Numbered from the stretch's first letter, positions 36,196 through 54,151 are shown. The stretch is DNA of 64,000 nucleotides from Terriglobia bacterium (GCA_020073665.1 JAIQEU010000011.1:1-64000); one strand, 5' to 3'. Program-made: numbers and translations. Notes: generated by a model not told the origin, from the sequence alone.

Positions 36196-36828
36196 GTGGT
36201 GAGCAAGATGCAGGAAGAAGAAAAGAACGCGGGCGGAGAAACGCCGGAAGCCAATTCGCCGGGCGGCGAAGCTGCCGCCGAAGGTCCTCGCAATCCCAAC
36301 ATGAAGTGGTACATCATCCACTCCTACTCGGGATTTGAGCGCAAGGTGAAAGAGTCGCTGGAATCGCGGGTGCTGGCGTTCGGGCTGCAGGAGAAGATCG
36401 GCAAAGTGCTGATCCCGACCGAAGCCGTGACCGAAGTCCGCGGTGGCAAGAAATACACCAGCGAGCGCATGTTCTATCCCGGCTACGTGCTGGTGGAGAT
36501 GGACATGGACGACCACGTCTGGCACGTGGTGAAGTCGACGCCGCGGGTGACCGGATTCGTGGGCACCGGGCAGCAGCCCACCCCGCTCTCCGAAGAAGAA
36601 GTTCAGCACATCGTTTATCGCGTGGGCGAGGCCAAGGACAAGCCCAAGCTCAAGGTGAAATTCGAGAAGAACGAGACGGTGCGCATCACCGAGGGGCCGT
36701 TCGCCAGCTTTACCGGCATCGTGGACGAGGTCAACGAAGACCGCGAGACCCTGAAGGTGATGGTTACGATTTTCGGCCGTTCCACACCGGTGGAATTGGA
36801 ATTCAACCAGGTGGAGAAAACGGCATAA
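36196..36828 (+). CDS. nusG: Transcription termination/antitermination protein NusG
   Basis: Protein of about 210 aa; the start is a GTG at 36196 or 36199 after AGGAAGGAAG (36181-36190), with an ATG at 36208 as a third choice. A 30-residue acidic N-terminal extension ([20 protein letters not shown]) precedes the NGN domain: [39 protein letters not shown] and [12 protein letters not shown]. The C-terminal KOW domain reads [20 protein letters not shown]. NusG binds RNA polymerase, reduces pausing, and couples to Rho or ribosomes. The extension is not part of the core fold. Confidence 0.94.
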   Translation: MVSKMQEEEKNAGGETPEANSPGGEAAAEGPRNPNMKWYIIHSYSGFERKVKESLESRVLAFGLQEKIGKVLIPTEAVTEVRGGKKYTSERMFYPGYVLVEMDMDDHVWHVVKSTPRVTGFVGTGQQPTPLSEEEVQHIVYRVGEAKDKPKLKVKFEKNETVRITEGPFASFTGIVDEVNEDRETLKVMVTIFGRSTPVELEFNQVEKTA

Positions 36829-36874
36829 ACCCGGTGGCTGGTAGCTGGTCGCTGGTAAAGACGGAAGAGAGATC

Positions 36875-37306
36875 ATGGCGAAGAAAGTTACAGGTTCGGT
36901 GAAGCTTCAGATTGCGGCGGGCAAGGCCACGCCGGCGCCTCCGGTAGGACCAGCTCTCGGCCAGGCGCAGATCAACATCATGGAGTTCTGCAAACAGTTC
37001 AACGCCCGCACCAGCGCCAAGGAACTGGAAGGACTGATCATCCCGGTGGTGGTGTCGGTCTACAACGACCGTTCGTTCACCTTCATCACCAAGACGCCGC
37101 CGGCCTCGATTCTGCTGAAGCGCGCGGCCGGCATCGCCAAGGGATCGGGAACGCCCAACAAGGACAAAGTGGGCAAGGTCACGCTGAAGCAGGTCGAGGA
37201 GATCGCCCGGCAGAAGATGCCCGACTTGAATGCGGCGTCGGTGGAGGCCGCGATCAAGAGCGTGAGTGGGACGGCGCGGTCGATGGGAATTGAAGTCGTA
37301 GGCTAG
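36875..37306 (+). CDS. rplK: 50S ribosomal protein L11
   Basis: Protein of 143 aa, standard. [21 protein letters not shown], then [34 protein letters not shown] and the C-terminal [10 protein letters not shown] are canonical. L11 forms the GTPase-associated centre with 23S rRNA and L10/L12. The ATG has AGAGATC upstream. The gap before it carries a GGTGGCTGGTAGCTGG repeat, and the gap after it a GTACC repeat. Confidence 0.97.
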   Translation: MAKKVTGSVKLQIAAGKATPAPPVGPALGQAQINIMEFCKQFNARTSAKELEGLIIPVVVSVYNDRSFTFITKTPPASILLKRAAGIAKGSGTPNKDKVGKVTLKQVEEIARQKMPDLNAASVEAAIKSVSGTARSMGIEVVG

Positions 37307-37340
37307 TACCGAGTACCCAGTACCTAGTACCGAGTTTAAG
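37307..37340 (+). repeat. GTACCGAGTACC repeat between rplK and rplA
   Basis: TACCGAGTACCCAGTACC and a further AGTACCGAG word follow the rplK stop. The same word set recurs twice on either side of the rpoB-rpoC junction (44.17-44.20 and 44.28-44.32 kb), partly as inverted copies that can pair. Confidence 0.6.
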
Positions 37341-37393
37341 TCGAAGACTACGGCTCAGCGGAACAAAGCTGAGCGGTGGGAGACGAGGAGCCA

Positions 37394-38101
37394 ATGCGAA
37401 AGACGGGAAAGAACATCACTAAGTCGCGGTCGGCGGTCGAACCCCGTGCCTATACGCTGCAGGATGCGGTTCCGCTGCTGCAGAAAGTGAAGTACGCCAA
37501 GTTTGACGAAACCGTGGAAGTGACGCTGCGACTGGGCGTCGATCCCAAGCACGCCGACCAGATGGTTCGCGGCACCGTGGTTTTGCCACACGGGCTGGGA
37601 AAGTCGAAGAAAGTCCTGGTCATTGCTGCCGGCGAGAAAGTGCGCGAGGCCGAACAGGCGGGCGCCGATTTCGTGGGTGGAGAAGATATGGTGGAGAAAA
37701 TCACCAAGGAAAACTGGACTGATTTCGATGCCCTTATCGCCACCCCGGACATGATGAAGTCGGTGGGCCGGCTGGGCAAGGTGCTCGGCCCCAAAGGCCT
37801 GATGCCCAACCCAAAGACCGGCACGGTGACTTTCGACGTGGCCAAGGCGGTGCAGGAAGTGAAGGCCGGAAAAGTGGAGTTCCGCACCGACAAGACGGCG
37901 CTGATCCACGTGCCCGTAGGCAAGATTTCGTTTACGCCCGACAAGTTGATTGAGAACGCCACTACCGTGATCACCAGCGTGGTGAAGGCCAAGCCGTCGG
38001 TGGCCAAGGGCAAGTACATCAAGGGTTGCTACCTCAGCTCCACCATGGGCCCGGGGATCGCACTCGACACGACGGCGTTGGAAGCCGCGGCTAAGGCGTA
38101 A
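37394..38101 (+). CDS. rplA: 50S ribosomal protein L1
   Basis: Protein of 235 aa from the ATG at 37394, where GAGGAG lies 3 bases upstream; a GTG at 37376 is in frame but less likely. L1 signatures: [60 protein letters not shown], and [22 protein letters not shown]1 forms the mobile L1 stalk and in many bacteria represses its own mRNA. An L1-binding element is not obvious upstream. Confidence 0.97.
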   Translation: MRKTGKNITKSRSAVEPRAYTLQDAVPLLQKVKYAKFDETVEVTLRLGVDPKHADQMVRGTVVLPHGLGKSKKVLVIAAGEKVREAEQAGADFVGGEDMVEKITKENWTDFDALIATPDMMKSVGRLGKVLGPKGLMPNPKTGTVTFDVAKAVQEVKAGKVEFRTDKTALIHVPVGKISFTPDKLIENATTVITSVVKAKPSVAKGKYIKGCYLSSTMGPGIALDTTALEAAAKA

Positions 38102-38106
38102 CGGCT

Positions 38107-38127
38107 GCGCGGGCGAGTCGTCCGCGC
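38107..38127. repeat. GC-rich REP-like hairpin before rplJ
   Basis: GCGCGGGCGA (38107-38116) and TCGTCCGCGC (38118-38127) pair at 9 of 10 positions. Closely related palindromes lie at 56857-56876 and 56961-56981. It sits in the rplA-rplJ gap, where an L10 leader would be expected. Confidence 0.5.
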
Positions 38128-38161
38128 CCACACGAGCAGAGAAACTGAAAGGGATCGGATC

Positions 38162-38695
38162 ATGGCGGTTACCAAAGCGAAAAAGCAAGAACAAGTTGAG
38201 AAGCTGAGCAAGGACCTGAAGAACGCGTCCAGCGCGATCGTGGCCACTTACAGCAAGCTGACGGTGGCGCAAGACTACGAACTGCGCAAGATGCTGCGCA
38301 GCTCCGGCGCCAAGTACAAGGTGGTGAAGAACACCCTGGCCGAGCGGGCTGCCAAGGGCACCAAGGTGGAAGAGGTGTTGAAGAGCCTCTCGGGAGTGAC
38401 TTCGATCGCGTACACCGCAGGCGATCCGGTCGCCCTGGCCAAGGCCATTTCCAAGTATGCCAAGGACAACCCGGAGTTCACCTTCAAGGCGGGTGTGGTC
38501 GAAGGCCGCGTCATCTCGATCAAGGATATCCAGGCGCTAGCCACCATGCCGTCAAAGGAGGAGATTTACTCCAAGCTGCTGTTCCTGATCAACGCTCCGG
38601 CGCAGCGCCTGGTGACGGTCATGAACGCCGTGGGCAAGGACTTGGCGGTGGTGATCAACCAGGGCGTGGAGAAGAAAAAGTTCAAGGAGGCCTAG
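38162..38695 (+). CDS. rplJ: 50S ribosomal protein L10
   Basis: Protein of 177 aa. MAVTKAKKQEQVEKLSKDL, then NASSAIVATYSKLTVAQDYE, KYKVVKNTLAERAAKGTKV and PSKEEIYSKLLFLINAPAQRL match L10. The C-terminal helix that carries L7/L12 dimers is present (LVTVMNAVGKDLAVVINQG). The GGATC run just before the ATG at 38162 gives a modest ribosome site. It precedes rplL by 181 bases, as usual. Confidence 0.97.
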   Translation: MAVTKAKKQEQVEKLSKDLKNASSAIVATYSKLTVAQDYELRKMLRSSGAKYKVVKNTLAERAAKGTKVEEVLKSLSGVTSIAYTAGDPVALAKAISKYAKDNPEFTFKAGVVEGRVISIKDIQALATMPSKEEIYSKLLFLINAPAQRLVTVMNAVGKDLAVVINQGVEKKKFKEA

Positions 38696-38876
38696 GCCTC
38701 CAAACGGTTTCGGGACGGTTTGCCGTCCGGAAGGATTTAGCTGTCGGTAGCCGAGGGTTGCGCGGTTTTCGTCCGCAGCGTGTCTGGCGCGGGGGATGGG
38801 GAGCCTGGTCGCACTGGAAACTTTGGCCGCAGACGGCAAAATCAACAATCTGATACCTCAAAGTGGAGAAATGGAC

Positions 38877-39260
38877 ATGGCGGATCTGCAGCAGTTGGAA
38901 GACTCGATCGTAGGCTTGTCGCTGCTTGACGCGGCGGCTCTGGTAAAGAAACTGGAAGAGCGTCTCGGTGTCTCAGCGGCAGCGGCGGCCCCGGTCATGA
39001 TGGCCGGCGGCGGTGGCGCGGCAGCTGGGGCGGCAGCGGCCGAAGAAAAGACCGAATTCAGCGTCATCCTGAAAGAAGTGGGCGCCAATAAGATCAATGT
39101 AATCAAGGCCGTCCGCGAAGTCACCAGCCTGGGCCTGAAAGAAGCCAAGGACCTGGTGGACGGCGCCCCCAAGCCGATCAAAGAGGGCGTTGGCAAGGAT
39201 GAGGCCGAGACCATCAAGAAGAAGTTCACCGAGGCCGGCGCTACTGTTGAAGTGAAATAG
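38877..39260 (+). CDS. rplL: 50S ribosomal protein L7/L12
   Basis: Protein of 127 aa from the ATG at 38877; GGAG at 38865-38868 favours this start over the ATG at 38871. The N-terminal dimerisation domain ([20 protein letters not shown], then KKLEERLG) is followed by an Ala/Gly hinge ([20 protein letters not shown]) and the factor-binding domain ([39 protein letters not shown]). The 181-base gap after rplJ contains nothing else recognisable. Confidence 0.97.
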   Translation: MADLQQLEDSIVGLSLLDAAALVKKLEERLGVSAAAAAPVMMAGGGGAAAGAAAAEEKTEFSVILKEVGANKINVIKAVREVTSLGLKEAKDLVDGAPKPIKEGVGKDEAETIKKKFTEAGATVEVK

Positions 39261-39685
39261 CGGCGTTTTCCGGCACGAAATCAGGCTCCGGCCGGTGCAA
39301 GTCCGGCCGGGGCGAACGATCCTACTGGTGAAGCTTTCGAAGCGGTGTTAGCATCTAATTACCACACCGCTTCCTTTCACCAAAGGTTACGGCGACTTTC
39401 CCTTCCCACGGCCCAGGGAAGCGGAAAGGGATCGCTGCTAAGGGTTGGCAAACTGTTCCGCGGGGCAGCGGGACGGGAACAGGCCTTACGAGACTGGCGC
39501 GGAAAGACACAAATCAAGAATGGCCAAGCGCTGCAACGGGCGCCTGCGGGGAGTCTTGTCCCCACGGGCGCATACGTGTTTTCCCGGGTTTTGGGAGTTC
39601 ATTAAATATTGCGGCGCGCTGACGCGCCTCCACATACCGCCCTTTTGTCGCAGCCAGCGGCTGCACTGAAGTTTGGGAGTTCTGA
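39261..39685 (+). promoter_or_regulatory. Structured rplL-rpoB intergenic region
   Basis: 425 bases without a gene. Three clean hairpins can be seen: AAGCGGTGT (39340-39348) with ACACCGCTT (39364-39372); a GC-rich stem from 39540 to 39571 (GCGCC and GGGGA paired with TCCCC and GGCGC); and GGCGCG with CGCGCC around CTGA near 39611-39628. CCGGCCGG occurs twice just after rplL. An attenuator or RNA-processing site controlling rpoBC relative to rplJL is usual at this place; which stem does so is not resolved. GGGAG lies 5 bases before the rpoB ATG. Confidence 0.5.
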
Positions 39686-44164
<4,479 letters not shown>

Positions 44165-44349
44165 CGTCAGTGCCGGGTACCTGGTACCCAGTACCGAGTT
44201 GCGTGGTTATCTAGCGACGAGATTGGAAGATAAAGTTTCGCAGGGTTTAGCGCTCTCAGACCCGGCGGAACACAAACAGGCAGTCCGTACTCGGTACTAA
44301 GTACCCGGTACTCGTAACCGCCGTTGAGAGCAGGAAGTGGAGGACCACC
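44165..44349 (+). repeat. GTACC-type repeats between rpoB and rpoC
   Basis: GGTACCTGGTACCCAGTACC words lie at about 44177-44200 and again, partly inverted, at 44286-44316 (TACTCGGTACTAAGTACC and GGTACTCG). The GGTACC units are self-complementary, and the two clusters can pair across the 85-base interval. The region ends with AGTGGAGGACCACC, the rpoC ribosome site. Confidence 0.65.
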
Positions 44350-48558
<4,209 letters not shown>

Positions 48559-48572
48559 TGGAAGGAACAGTG

Positions 48573-48599
48573 AAAGGGGCGGCGCAATCCGCCCTTTTT
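48573..48599 (+). terminator. Intrinsic terminator after rpoC
   Basis: GGGCGG (48577-48582) pairs with CCGCCC (48589-48594) around loop CGCAAT; the stem is extended by AAAG/TTTT pairs, and a run of five T (48595-48599) follows. It lies 14 bases past the rpoC stop and ends the rpsL-rpoC cluster. The next gene begins 17 bases later and must have its own promoter or rely on read-through. Confidence 0.85.
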
Positions 48600-48615
48600 C
48601 GTTCCTGCTTCCCCC

Positions 48616-49581
48616 ATGCATGCCAACCCCAAGCGATTGAAAGATCAGGAAACCGGCAACATTTACCAGTTGCGTCCGGTTCCCCGGGGCAATACTCTGT
48701 GGCCACTGATGCTCCGCTTCCTGCGCCTCTTGCGGCTGGCCTTCTGGCGCGCGTTTCAGCATGACGCGTTCGCCATCGCCAAAGCCTCGGCGTATTCCTC
48801 CATCCTGACCTTCTTCCCCGCGCTGTTGCTGACAGGCTCCATGCTGGCCAACTCGCGAAAGATGGAAGCCTACCTGCGCGAGATTTCCTACGCGCTGGGC
48901 AAGATCCTGCCCGCGGGCAGCGCCACCGCGCTGAACTACTTGAAAGGCTCAACCCAGCGCTCCCTGGGTGTGCTCATCTCGGCCTCGTTGATCACCCTGT
49001 GGACGGCCTCGGGCGTCATCGTGTCCTGGATGGAGGGCTTCCGCCGCTCCTACCAGCTTCCCAAAGTCTGGGGCCTGTTGAAGGAGCGCCTGATTGCATT
49101 CTCGCTGGTGGTCCTGGCCGGGATCCCCATGACGTTTGCCACCGTGCTGGTCGCTTTCGGCAGCCGCATCGAAACCCGAATCCTGTTTCATCTGAACCAC
49201 GAGTTTGGTTTCTACGTTCTGCTGATGTGGACCGCCATTCGCTGGCTGATTGCCACGCTCACCAGCATCGCGGTAATCGCGCTCATCTACCACAACGCCG
49301 TGCCGCGCACCCAGCCCTGGCACAGCGTGCTGCCCGGAGCTACTCTCGCCACAGTCATGTGGTTTGTCGCCACCGCAGGATTCGGCTGGTATTTGCAGCG
49401 CTACGCGGATTACAGCATCATCTACGGGCAGCTCGGCGTTGGCATCGCGCTCCTGGTCTGGATGTACATGATCTCGCTGGTGGTCCTAGTGGGCGCGGAA
49501 TTCAATGCCATGCTTTTCCCCCGGGCTTTTCTGGGAAAAGAGCTCACGGAGTCGAGCAGCTCAGTGGTAGTCCGCAAATAG
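48616..49581 (+). CDS. YihY/BrkB family inner-membrane protein
   Basis: Protein of 321 aa with about six membrane helices. After a polar N-terminus, FWRAFQHDAFAIAKASAYSS begins the YihY/virulence-factor BrkB fold; WTASGVIVSWMEGFRRSYQ, then RLIAFSLVVLAGIPMTFATV and YHNAVPRTQPWHSVLPGATLATVMW are typical, as is the final GVGIALLVWMYMISLVVLVG. The family is widespread and uncharacterised; transport or envelope roles have been proposed. It starts 17 bases after the rpoC terminator, and the pyk start follows its stop by 55 bases. Confidence 0.9.
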   Translation: MHANPKRLKDQETGNIYQLRPVPRGNTLWPLMLRFLRLLRLAFWRAFQHDAFAIAKASAYSSILTFFPALLLTGSMLANSRKMEAYLREISYALGKILPAGSATALNYLKGSTQRSLGVLISASLITLWTASGVIVSWMEGFRRSYQLPKVWGLLKERLIAFSLVVLAGIPMTFATVLVAFGSRIETRILFHLNHEFGFYVLLMWTAIRWLIATLTSIAVIALIYHNAVPRTQPWHSVLPGATLATVMWFVATAGFGWYLQRYADYSIIYGQLGVGIALLVWMYMISLVVLVGAEFNAMLFPRAFLGKELTESSSSVVVRK

Positions 49582-49636
49582 CTGCCGCTGGGCATGCGCC
49601 GAACCTGCTGTCGCCGTTTCACACAAGAGGAGCAAC

Positions 49637-51178
49637 TTGAACGAAGGCAAGCTGGACCTGGTTTCCGGCAGCTTCTCCGCCGCAACTGACGTGGCTAGTT
49701 CGCCATCTGCCGCCCGGCGGGCCAAGATTATCTGCACCATCGGGCCGGCGTGCAATTCCGAAGCGGCCATCCGCGACCTCATGTCCCTGGGCATGGATGT
49801 TGCCCGGCTGAACTTTTCTCACGGCTCGCACGCCGAGCATGCCCGCAACATCCAGCGCCTGCGCCGCGTCGCCAAGGCGGAACGCCGGACGATTTGCATC
49901 CTGCAGGACTTGCAGGGCCCCAAGATTCGCACCGGCCGCCTCAAAGGCCACGAGCCCGTGGTCCTCAAGGCCGGCTCCCGCGTCACCATTACGCCGCGTG
50001 ACATCCCCGGTACCCCGACCCTGATCGCGACCACATTTCCGGGCTTGGCGCGCGAACTCAAAAAGGGCGGACGCGTTCTGCTCTGCGATGGGCTGATCGA
50101 ATTGCGGGTTATCCGGGTTCGCGGAGGCGACGTGCAGTGCGAGGTGGTGAACGGCGGCAGCCTGGGAGAACACCAGGGCATCAACCTGCCGGGCGCCGCG
50201 CTCAGCATTCCTGCGCTCACCGAGAAAGACCGCGCCGACCTGGAGTTTGGACTGAAGCACGGGGTGGACCTGGTCGCGCTGTCGTTTGTTCGCTCGGCCA
50301 CTGACGTTCGCGGGATCAAACAGGCAATGGCCGATCACGGTTGCGAAGTCCCAGTGATAGCCAAGCTGGAAAAACCTCAGGCCTTGGAACAGCTGGAAGA
50401 AATTTTCGAGGCCGCCGACGGCGTGATGGTCGCGCGCGGCGACCTGGGCGTGGAACTGCCGCCGGAAAAAGTCCCTCCCATCCAGAAACACGTGATCCGC
50501 CGGGCGGAAGAATGGCGCAAGCCGGTCATCATCGCGACGCAAATGCTGGAGTCAATGATCGAGAACCCGCGTCCCACCCGAGCCGAGGCCAGTGACGTGG
50601 CCAACGCCATCTTCGATGGCACCGACGCGGTCATGCTGTCAGCAGAAACCGCCAGTGGGAGCTATCCCAGGGAAGCGGTCGCCATGATGGCCAAGATTGT
50701 CATCGAGGCCGAAAGCAAAATGGCGGAATTCACCCAGCCGCGCCGCCGCCACCAGCGGAAGCTCACCATCGCGGAGACGATTTGTGAGTCCATCGCCCAT
50801 GCCGCCGAAGACCTGCCCATGGGCGCTATCGCGGTGTTCACCGAAACCGGCAACACCGCCCGCCTGATTTCGAAATACCGTCCCAAGCCCGTGATCTACG
50901 CCTTCAGCCACAAGCCCGCGGTGTGCAACCGCATGAATCTGTTGTGGGGCGTGCACCCGGTACAACGCGAGCAAGTGCGCTCTGCCGAAGGCATGGTGAC
51001 CACCGCCGAGCAGCACCTGCTGCAACGCGGCAGAGTGAAAATCGGAGACGTGCTGGGCGTTGTCGCCGGCACGCAGAGGGCCTCAGGTTCGACTAACTTC
51101 ATGCGCTTGCACGTGGTGACCGCCGACGAGGTTGCCAAAGCTGAGCGCGGCGCCAAGCGGCCCGGCAGGAAGGCATAA
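49637..51178 (+). CDS. pyk: Pyruvate kinase
   Basis: Protein of 513 aa from a TTG at 49637 with GAGGAG 4 bases upstream, which decides the start. Motifs: AKIICTIGPACNSEAAI, VARLNFSHGSHAEHARNI, KPQALEQLEEIFEAADGVM, ARGDLGVELPPEKV with the metal/substrate Asp, and TRAEASDVANAIFDGTDAVM. The C-terminal effector domain is complete (NTARLISKYRPKPVIYAF). It converts PEP and ADP to pyruvate and ATP. The stop overlaps the start of the next gene (TAATG). Confidence 0.96.
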   Translation: MNEGKLDLVSGSFSAATDVASSPSAARRAKIICTIGPACNSEAAIRDLMSLGMDVARLNFSHGSHAEHARNIQRLRRVAKAERRTICILQDLQGPKIRTGRLKGHEPVVLKAGSRVTITPRDIPGTPTLIATTFPGLARELKKGGRVLLCDGLIELRVIRVRGGDVQCEVVNGGSLGEHQGINLPGAALSIPALTEKDRADLEFGLKHGVDLVALSFVRSATDVRGIKQAMADHGCEVPVIAKLEKPQALEQLEEIFEAADGVMVARGDLGVELPPEKVPPIQKHVIRRAEEWRKPVIIATQMLESMIENPRPTRAEASDVANAIFDGTDAVMLSAETASGSYPREAVAMMAKIVIEAESKMAEFTQPRRRHQRKLTIAETICESIAHAAEDLPMGAIAVFTETGNTARLISKYRPKPVIYAFSHKPAVCNRMNLLWGVHPVQREQVRSAEGMVTTAEQHLLQRGRVKIGDVLGVVAGTQRASGSTNFMRLHVVTADEVAKAERGAKRPGRKA

Positions 51179-51474
51179 TGCCGCAAGAAATATTTTCGAT
51201 CGCCATCTACGAGCCTCTTCCGGGCAAGGCCGAGGATTCGCTCGCCACCATGCGCGAACTGATTGCGGCGCTCTCCAGCGGCGGGTATAGCCGCGACCAG
51301 CTGTATCAGGATGGCGGGCAATTTGTGCTGCTGCGCTATTGGAAGTCGGAAGAAACCCGCCGCGCGGCTCAGGAAGACCCCGCCATCCAGCGATGCTGGG
51401 CGAAACTGGCGCATGAGATTCGGATTGTGAAGGTGTATGAGCGGCTGGAGGAGGCTTTGCTGGAGCAGCGCTGA
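51178..51474 (+). CDS. ABM-fold (antibiotic biosynthesis monooxygenase-like) protein
   Basis: Protein of 98 aa whose ATG overlaps the pyk stop by one base (TAATG), indicating translational coupling. It is a single dimeric ferredoxin-like domain: EIFSIAIYEPLPGKAEDSLA, MRELIAALSSGGYSRDQLYQ and FVLLRYWKSEETRRAAQEDP. Members include heme-degrading and quinol-forming monooxygenases, but also many of unknown role. No heme or substrate ligand is obvious. Coupling with pyruvate kinase is unusual and may be lineage-specific. Confidence 0.8.
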   Translation: MPQEIFSIAIYEPLPGKAEDSLATMRELIAALSSGGYSRDQLYQDGGQFVLLRYWKSEETRRAAQEDPAIQRCWAKLAHEIRIVKVYERLEEALLEQR

Positions 51475-51522
51475 TCTCAGATTAGGATTAACCTCCAACG
51501 AGGACCTGCGTACACTTGCCTA

Positions 51523-52331
51523 CTACTGCGTCACATAGCATGTCACCGCGTTGTAAAGTAACTGCTTGTCATTTACTCCACCTCTATACTCAGGAAAGTT
51601 GGAGATATAGATCGCTGTGTACGTTCCCCCGTTGAACGTGCTTACGATGCCGTTGAAAACATCGGATTCAGCGGCAATGGAGGCACCGGCTAAGGCGGCT
51701 GGCCACGGCAAGAGGCTAATGGGTCTTTGAGTTGATGGATAACCTTTAGATCGCCAGTATCCACCTGAGAGCCCGGAAAACAAACACTGGTCCTCACCTA
51801 CTTTCTTGAACAAATTGGAAAGTGACACAGCGAACGTGTTGTAGGCGATCTGAGAGCTTAGACCAAATATCGGAGCGAGTCCACGATTGTCGGTCTGGTA
51901 CCACTGAAATACCACAAAGGTGCCTAACACTACGTGGCCTGTCGAAGCGTATTGGGCAACAGCATCGATCTCGTCCTGCGAGTAAACTTGTAGACCTCCT
52001 GCCGGGTCGCTAAGGACAATAACATCGGCCCCTGAGTCCACTAAATCCTGGTACGTAAAATCTCTGAACAGAAAAGTCCTGTCATCGATTACGATGGGCT
52101 TGCTTCCGTACTTGGGCCACTCGGTCTTCAATTCATGCCAACCGCTCGTCTCTCCATATGATTTGAGGAGCACGACCTTGATTGACCCTGGCGTGCTGTT
52201 CGTTGCTTCAACCTCAAGCCTAGGTACCTTTGTGCGTGCGCGGAAAGGGGGGACGTCTCTTGGGCGATTACATGAAGAGAGAACAGAGCTGTCAGTAAGA
52301 TGCAACCACACAGCTTCAGCCTATTGGCCAT
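51523..52331 (-). pseudogene. Secreted protein with GATase-like fold, frameshifted
   Basis: An ATG at 52331 has a strong GGGAGG site and a clear signal peptide (KLCGCILLTALFSLHVIAQE), but this frame soon loses sense. The main domain (262 codons, 51523-52311) lies in the next frame: VVLLKSYGETSGWHELKTEW, FTYQDLVDSGADVIVLSDPA, VYSQDEIDAVAQYASTGHVV and FGLSSQIAYNTF, resembling a class I GATase-like or ThuA-type fold without a clear catalytic set. Adding one base to the six-base homopolymer at 52247-52252 joins signal peptide and domain in one frame. So the gene is either frameshifted or carries a sequencing error. Codon use is A+T-richer than the surroundings. Confidence 0.7.
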
Positions 52332-52582
52332 ATGAACCTCCCAGGCTTAGGACGGACTATATTGCTGGCTTGCCTCGGCATGGGCGGGGAACGGAGGCGG
52401 GCCATCAAAGACGCAGGAAGTCTGCGCCCCGCCAGGATCCTTGTCAAGATGAAGCCGATTGTTGGTTCGGGTTTGGAAACCGGCGGAAGCGCTCCAGTCG
52501 TGCTATGAGGATGTAATTAGCATTTCCACCACCTATTCAAAACGGCCATTCATGAGATAGCTTTTATAGAGAGTTTTGTCCC

Positions 52583-53254
52583 ATGCCGAACCCTCCAGAT
52601 AGCGAGCCATTCGCCGATACCTCGCACGACCCGCCAGTCCGCGGCTTCCTGCATCGTCCAACAAAATCGAACCATAACGGCTTGGTGTTCACCCACGGCG
52701 CCGGAGGCAACGCCAAGGCTGGCCTGCCGCTGGCCCTGGCGGAAGCCTTTGCCGGCGCGGGTTTCGTCGTGCTGCGCTGCGATCTACCGTTCCGCCAGAG
52801 CCGGGCGTTTGGCCCGCCGCGTCCGGGTGATGCGGCCCGCGACCGGCAAGGCCTGAAGAACGCGGTCGCAGTCATGCGCAAGCTGGTCACGGGGCGCGTG
52901 TTCCTGGGAGGACAGAGCTACGGCGGGCGTCAGGCCACCATGCTGTGCGCGGAAGAGCCGGGCCTGGCCGATGGCTTGTTGCTGACGTCCTATCCGCTGC
53001 ATCCGCCGGGGAAGCCGGAGCGGTTGCGGGTCGAGCACTTTCCCAAGCTGTCGGTGCCGGCCCTGTTCGTCAGCGGGACGCGCGATCCTTTCGGATCGAT
53101 CGAGGAAATCACGCATGCGCTGAAGCTGATTCCTGCAAAGACGCAGTTGATGGTGGCCGATGGCGTGGGGCACGACTTGGGGTTCAGCGGAAAGAAGAAA
53201 TCAGCAGCGTTGCCCGCGAAGATAGCAGAAGTATTTCTAGGGTTCTTTAAATAG
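52583..53254 (+). CDS. KANL3/TEX30-type alpha/beta hydrolase
   Basis: Protein of 223 aa without signal peptide. NGLVFTHGAGGNAKAGLPLA is the oxyanion loop; FGPPRPGDAARDRQGL and VFLGGQSYGGRQATMLCAEE (nucleophile Ser in GQSYGG) follow; LSVPALFVSGTRDPFGSIEE holds the acid and VADGVGHDLGF the catalytic His. This is the KANL3/TEX30-like hydrolase family, with no known substrate. The start ATG at 52583 lacks a strong ribosome site. Confidence 0.82.
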   Translation: MPNPPDSEPFADTSHDPPVRGFLHRPTKSNHNGLVFTHGAGGNAKAGLPLALAEAFAGAGFVVLRCDLPFRQSRAFGPPRPGDAARDRQGLKNAVAVMRKLVTGRVFLGGQSYGGRQATMLCAEEPGLADGLLLTSYPLHPPGKPERLRVEHFPKLSVPALFVSGTRDPFGSIEEITHALKLIPAKTQLMVADGVGHDLGFSGKKKSAALPAKIAEVFLGFFK

Positions 53255-53296
53255 GAAGATTCTTTCGATCAATCGGCAATCGGCAATCGTTAATTC

Positions 53297-54151
53297 CTAG
53301 TTCACCCAGCCCGACTTCGACCCGCCGTTTTTCTTGTCCACATCGTCTGGCGGTACGTAGTTGCCGTGTTCGTCGAAGGTGACTTCGCGGTTGTGTTGTT
53401 TGCGCATGTAGACTTCGAACTTGCGGGCAGCCCGGCGTCGCTTCCAGCGGTAGTAGGAATTGCGCACCCCAAAATAACTTTCACTGGCGCCGTAGGCGAT
53501 GCCTTTGCGGGGCATGAACTTGACGTAGATGAATCCGAAGAGCAATCCGCCGAGGTGAGCGAAGTAGGCGACATTTTCGCCGTGGCCGGGTGTGCCGGCG
53601 CTGATTGCACTTACCAAGGTTAGGAGAACGTAGCCGGCTACCAGATACTTCGCCCGCATGGAGAACGGTATGGGAAACAGGAAAACCTCGCGGTCGCCAT
53701 ACAACATCCCAAAGGCGATCAGAATGCCGAAGATTCCGCCCGAAGCTCCAACGGTGCTGGTCATGGGCGTGACCCCGCCAAAGCCGGTGTAGGAGACCGC
53801 AATGTTGGTCAGCGCTGCGCCCACGACACAGAAGAAGTAAAATTCCAGGAATCGCTTTATGCCCCAATCTGACTCGATCTGCGAGCCGAACATCCACAAG
53901 CCAAGCATGTTGCCTGCCAGATGCCAGAAGCCCTGGTGCAGGAAAGAATAGGTCACCAACTGAAAGACCCAGCCGTGCAACACCAGGTAGGGGACAAGCG
54001 ACAGGGCGGTCGACACCAGGCGGCCCAACTCAAGATCCACCGCCTGTAGCAGTGTCAGCAGCAGGAGCATTCCTGCATTGATCAGGACCAGCCACTTCAC
54101 CGCCTTGGTGAAGGGAGGCAAGCTCAGCGAGAAGGTGCGTCCAGGAGGCAT
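53297..54151 (-). CDS. Rhomboid-family intramembrane serine protease
   Basis: Protein of 284 aa with six membrane helices. The family motifs are in order: LHQGFWHLAGNMLGLWMFG (helix 2 His and Asn), STVGASGGIFGILIAFGMLYG with the catalytic Ser in GASGG, and NVAYFAHLGGLLFGFIYVKF with the catalytic His. A long basic C-terminal cytoplasmic tail (RWKRRRAARKFEVYMRKQ) ends in an acidic/Gly stretch. It should cleave membrane proteins near their transmembrane segments; substrates unknown. An upstream CAGTCGTC repeat separates it from the M28 peptidase gene. Confidence 0.92.
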   Translation of the reverse strand: MPPGRTFSLSLPPFTKAVKWLVLINAGMLLLLTLLQAVDLELGRLVSTALSLVPYLVLHGWVFQLVTYSFLHQGFWHLAGNMLGLWMFGSQIESDWGIKRFLEFYFFCVVGAALTNIAVSYTGFGGVTPMTSTVGASGGIFGILIAFGMLYGDREVFLFPIPFSMRAKYLVAGYVLLTLVSAISAGTPGHGENVAYFAHLGGLLFGFIYVKFMPRKGIAYGASESYFGVRNSYYRWKRRRAARKFEVYMRKQHNREVTFDEHGNYVPPDDVDKKNGGSKSGWVN

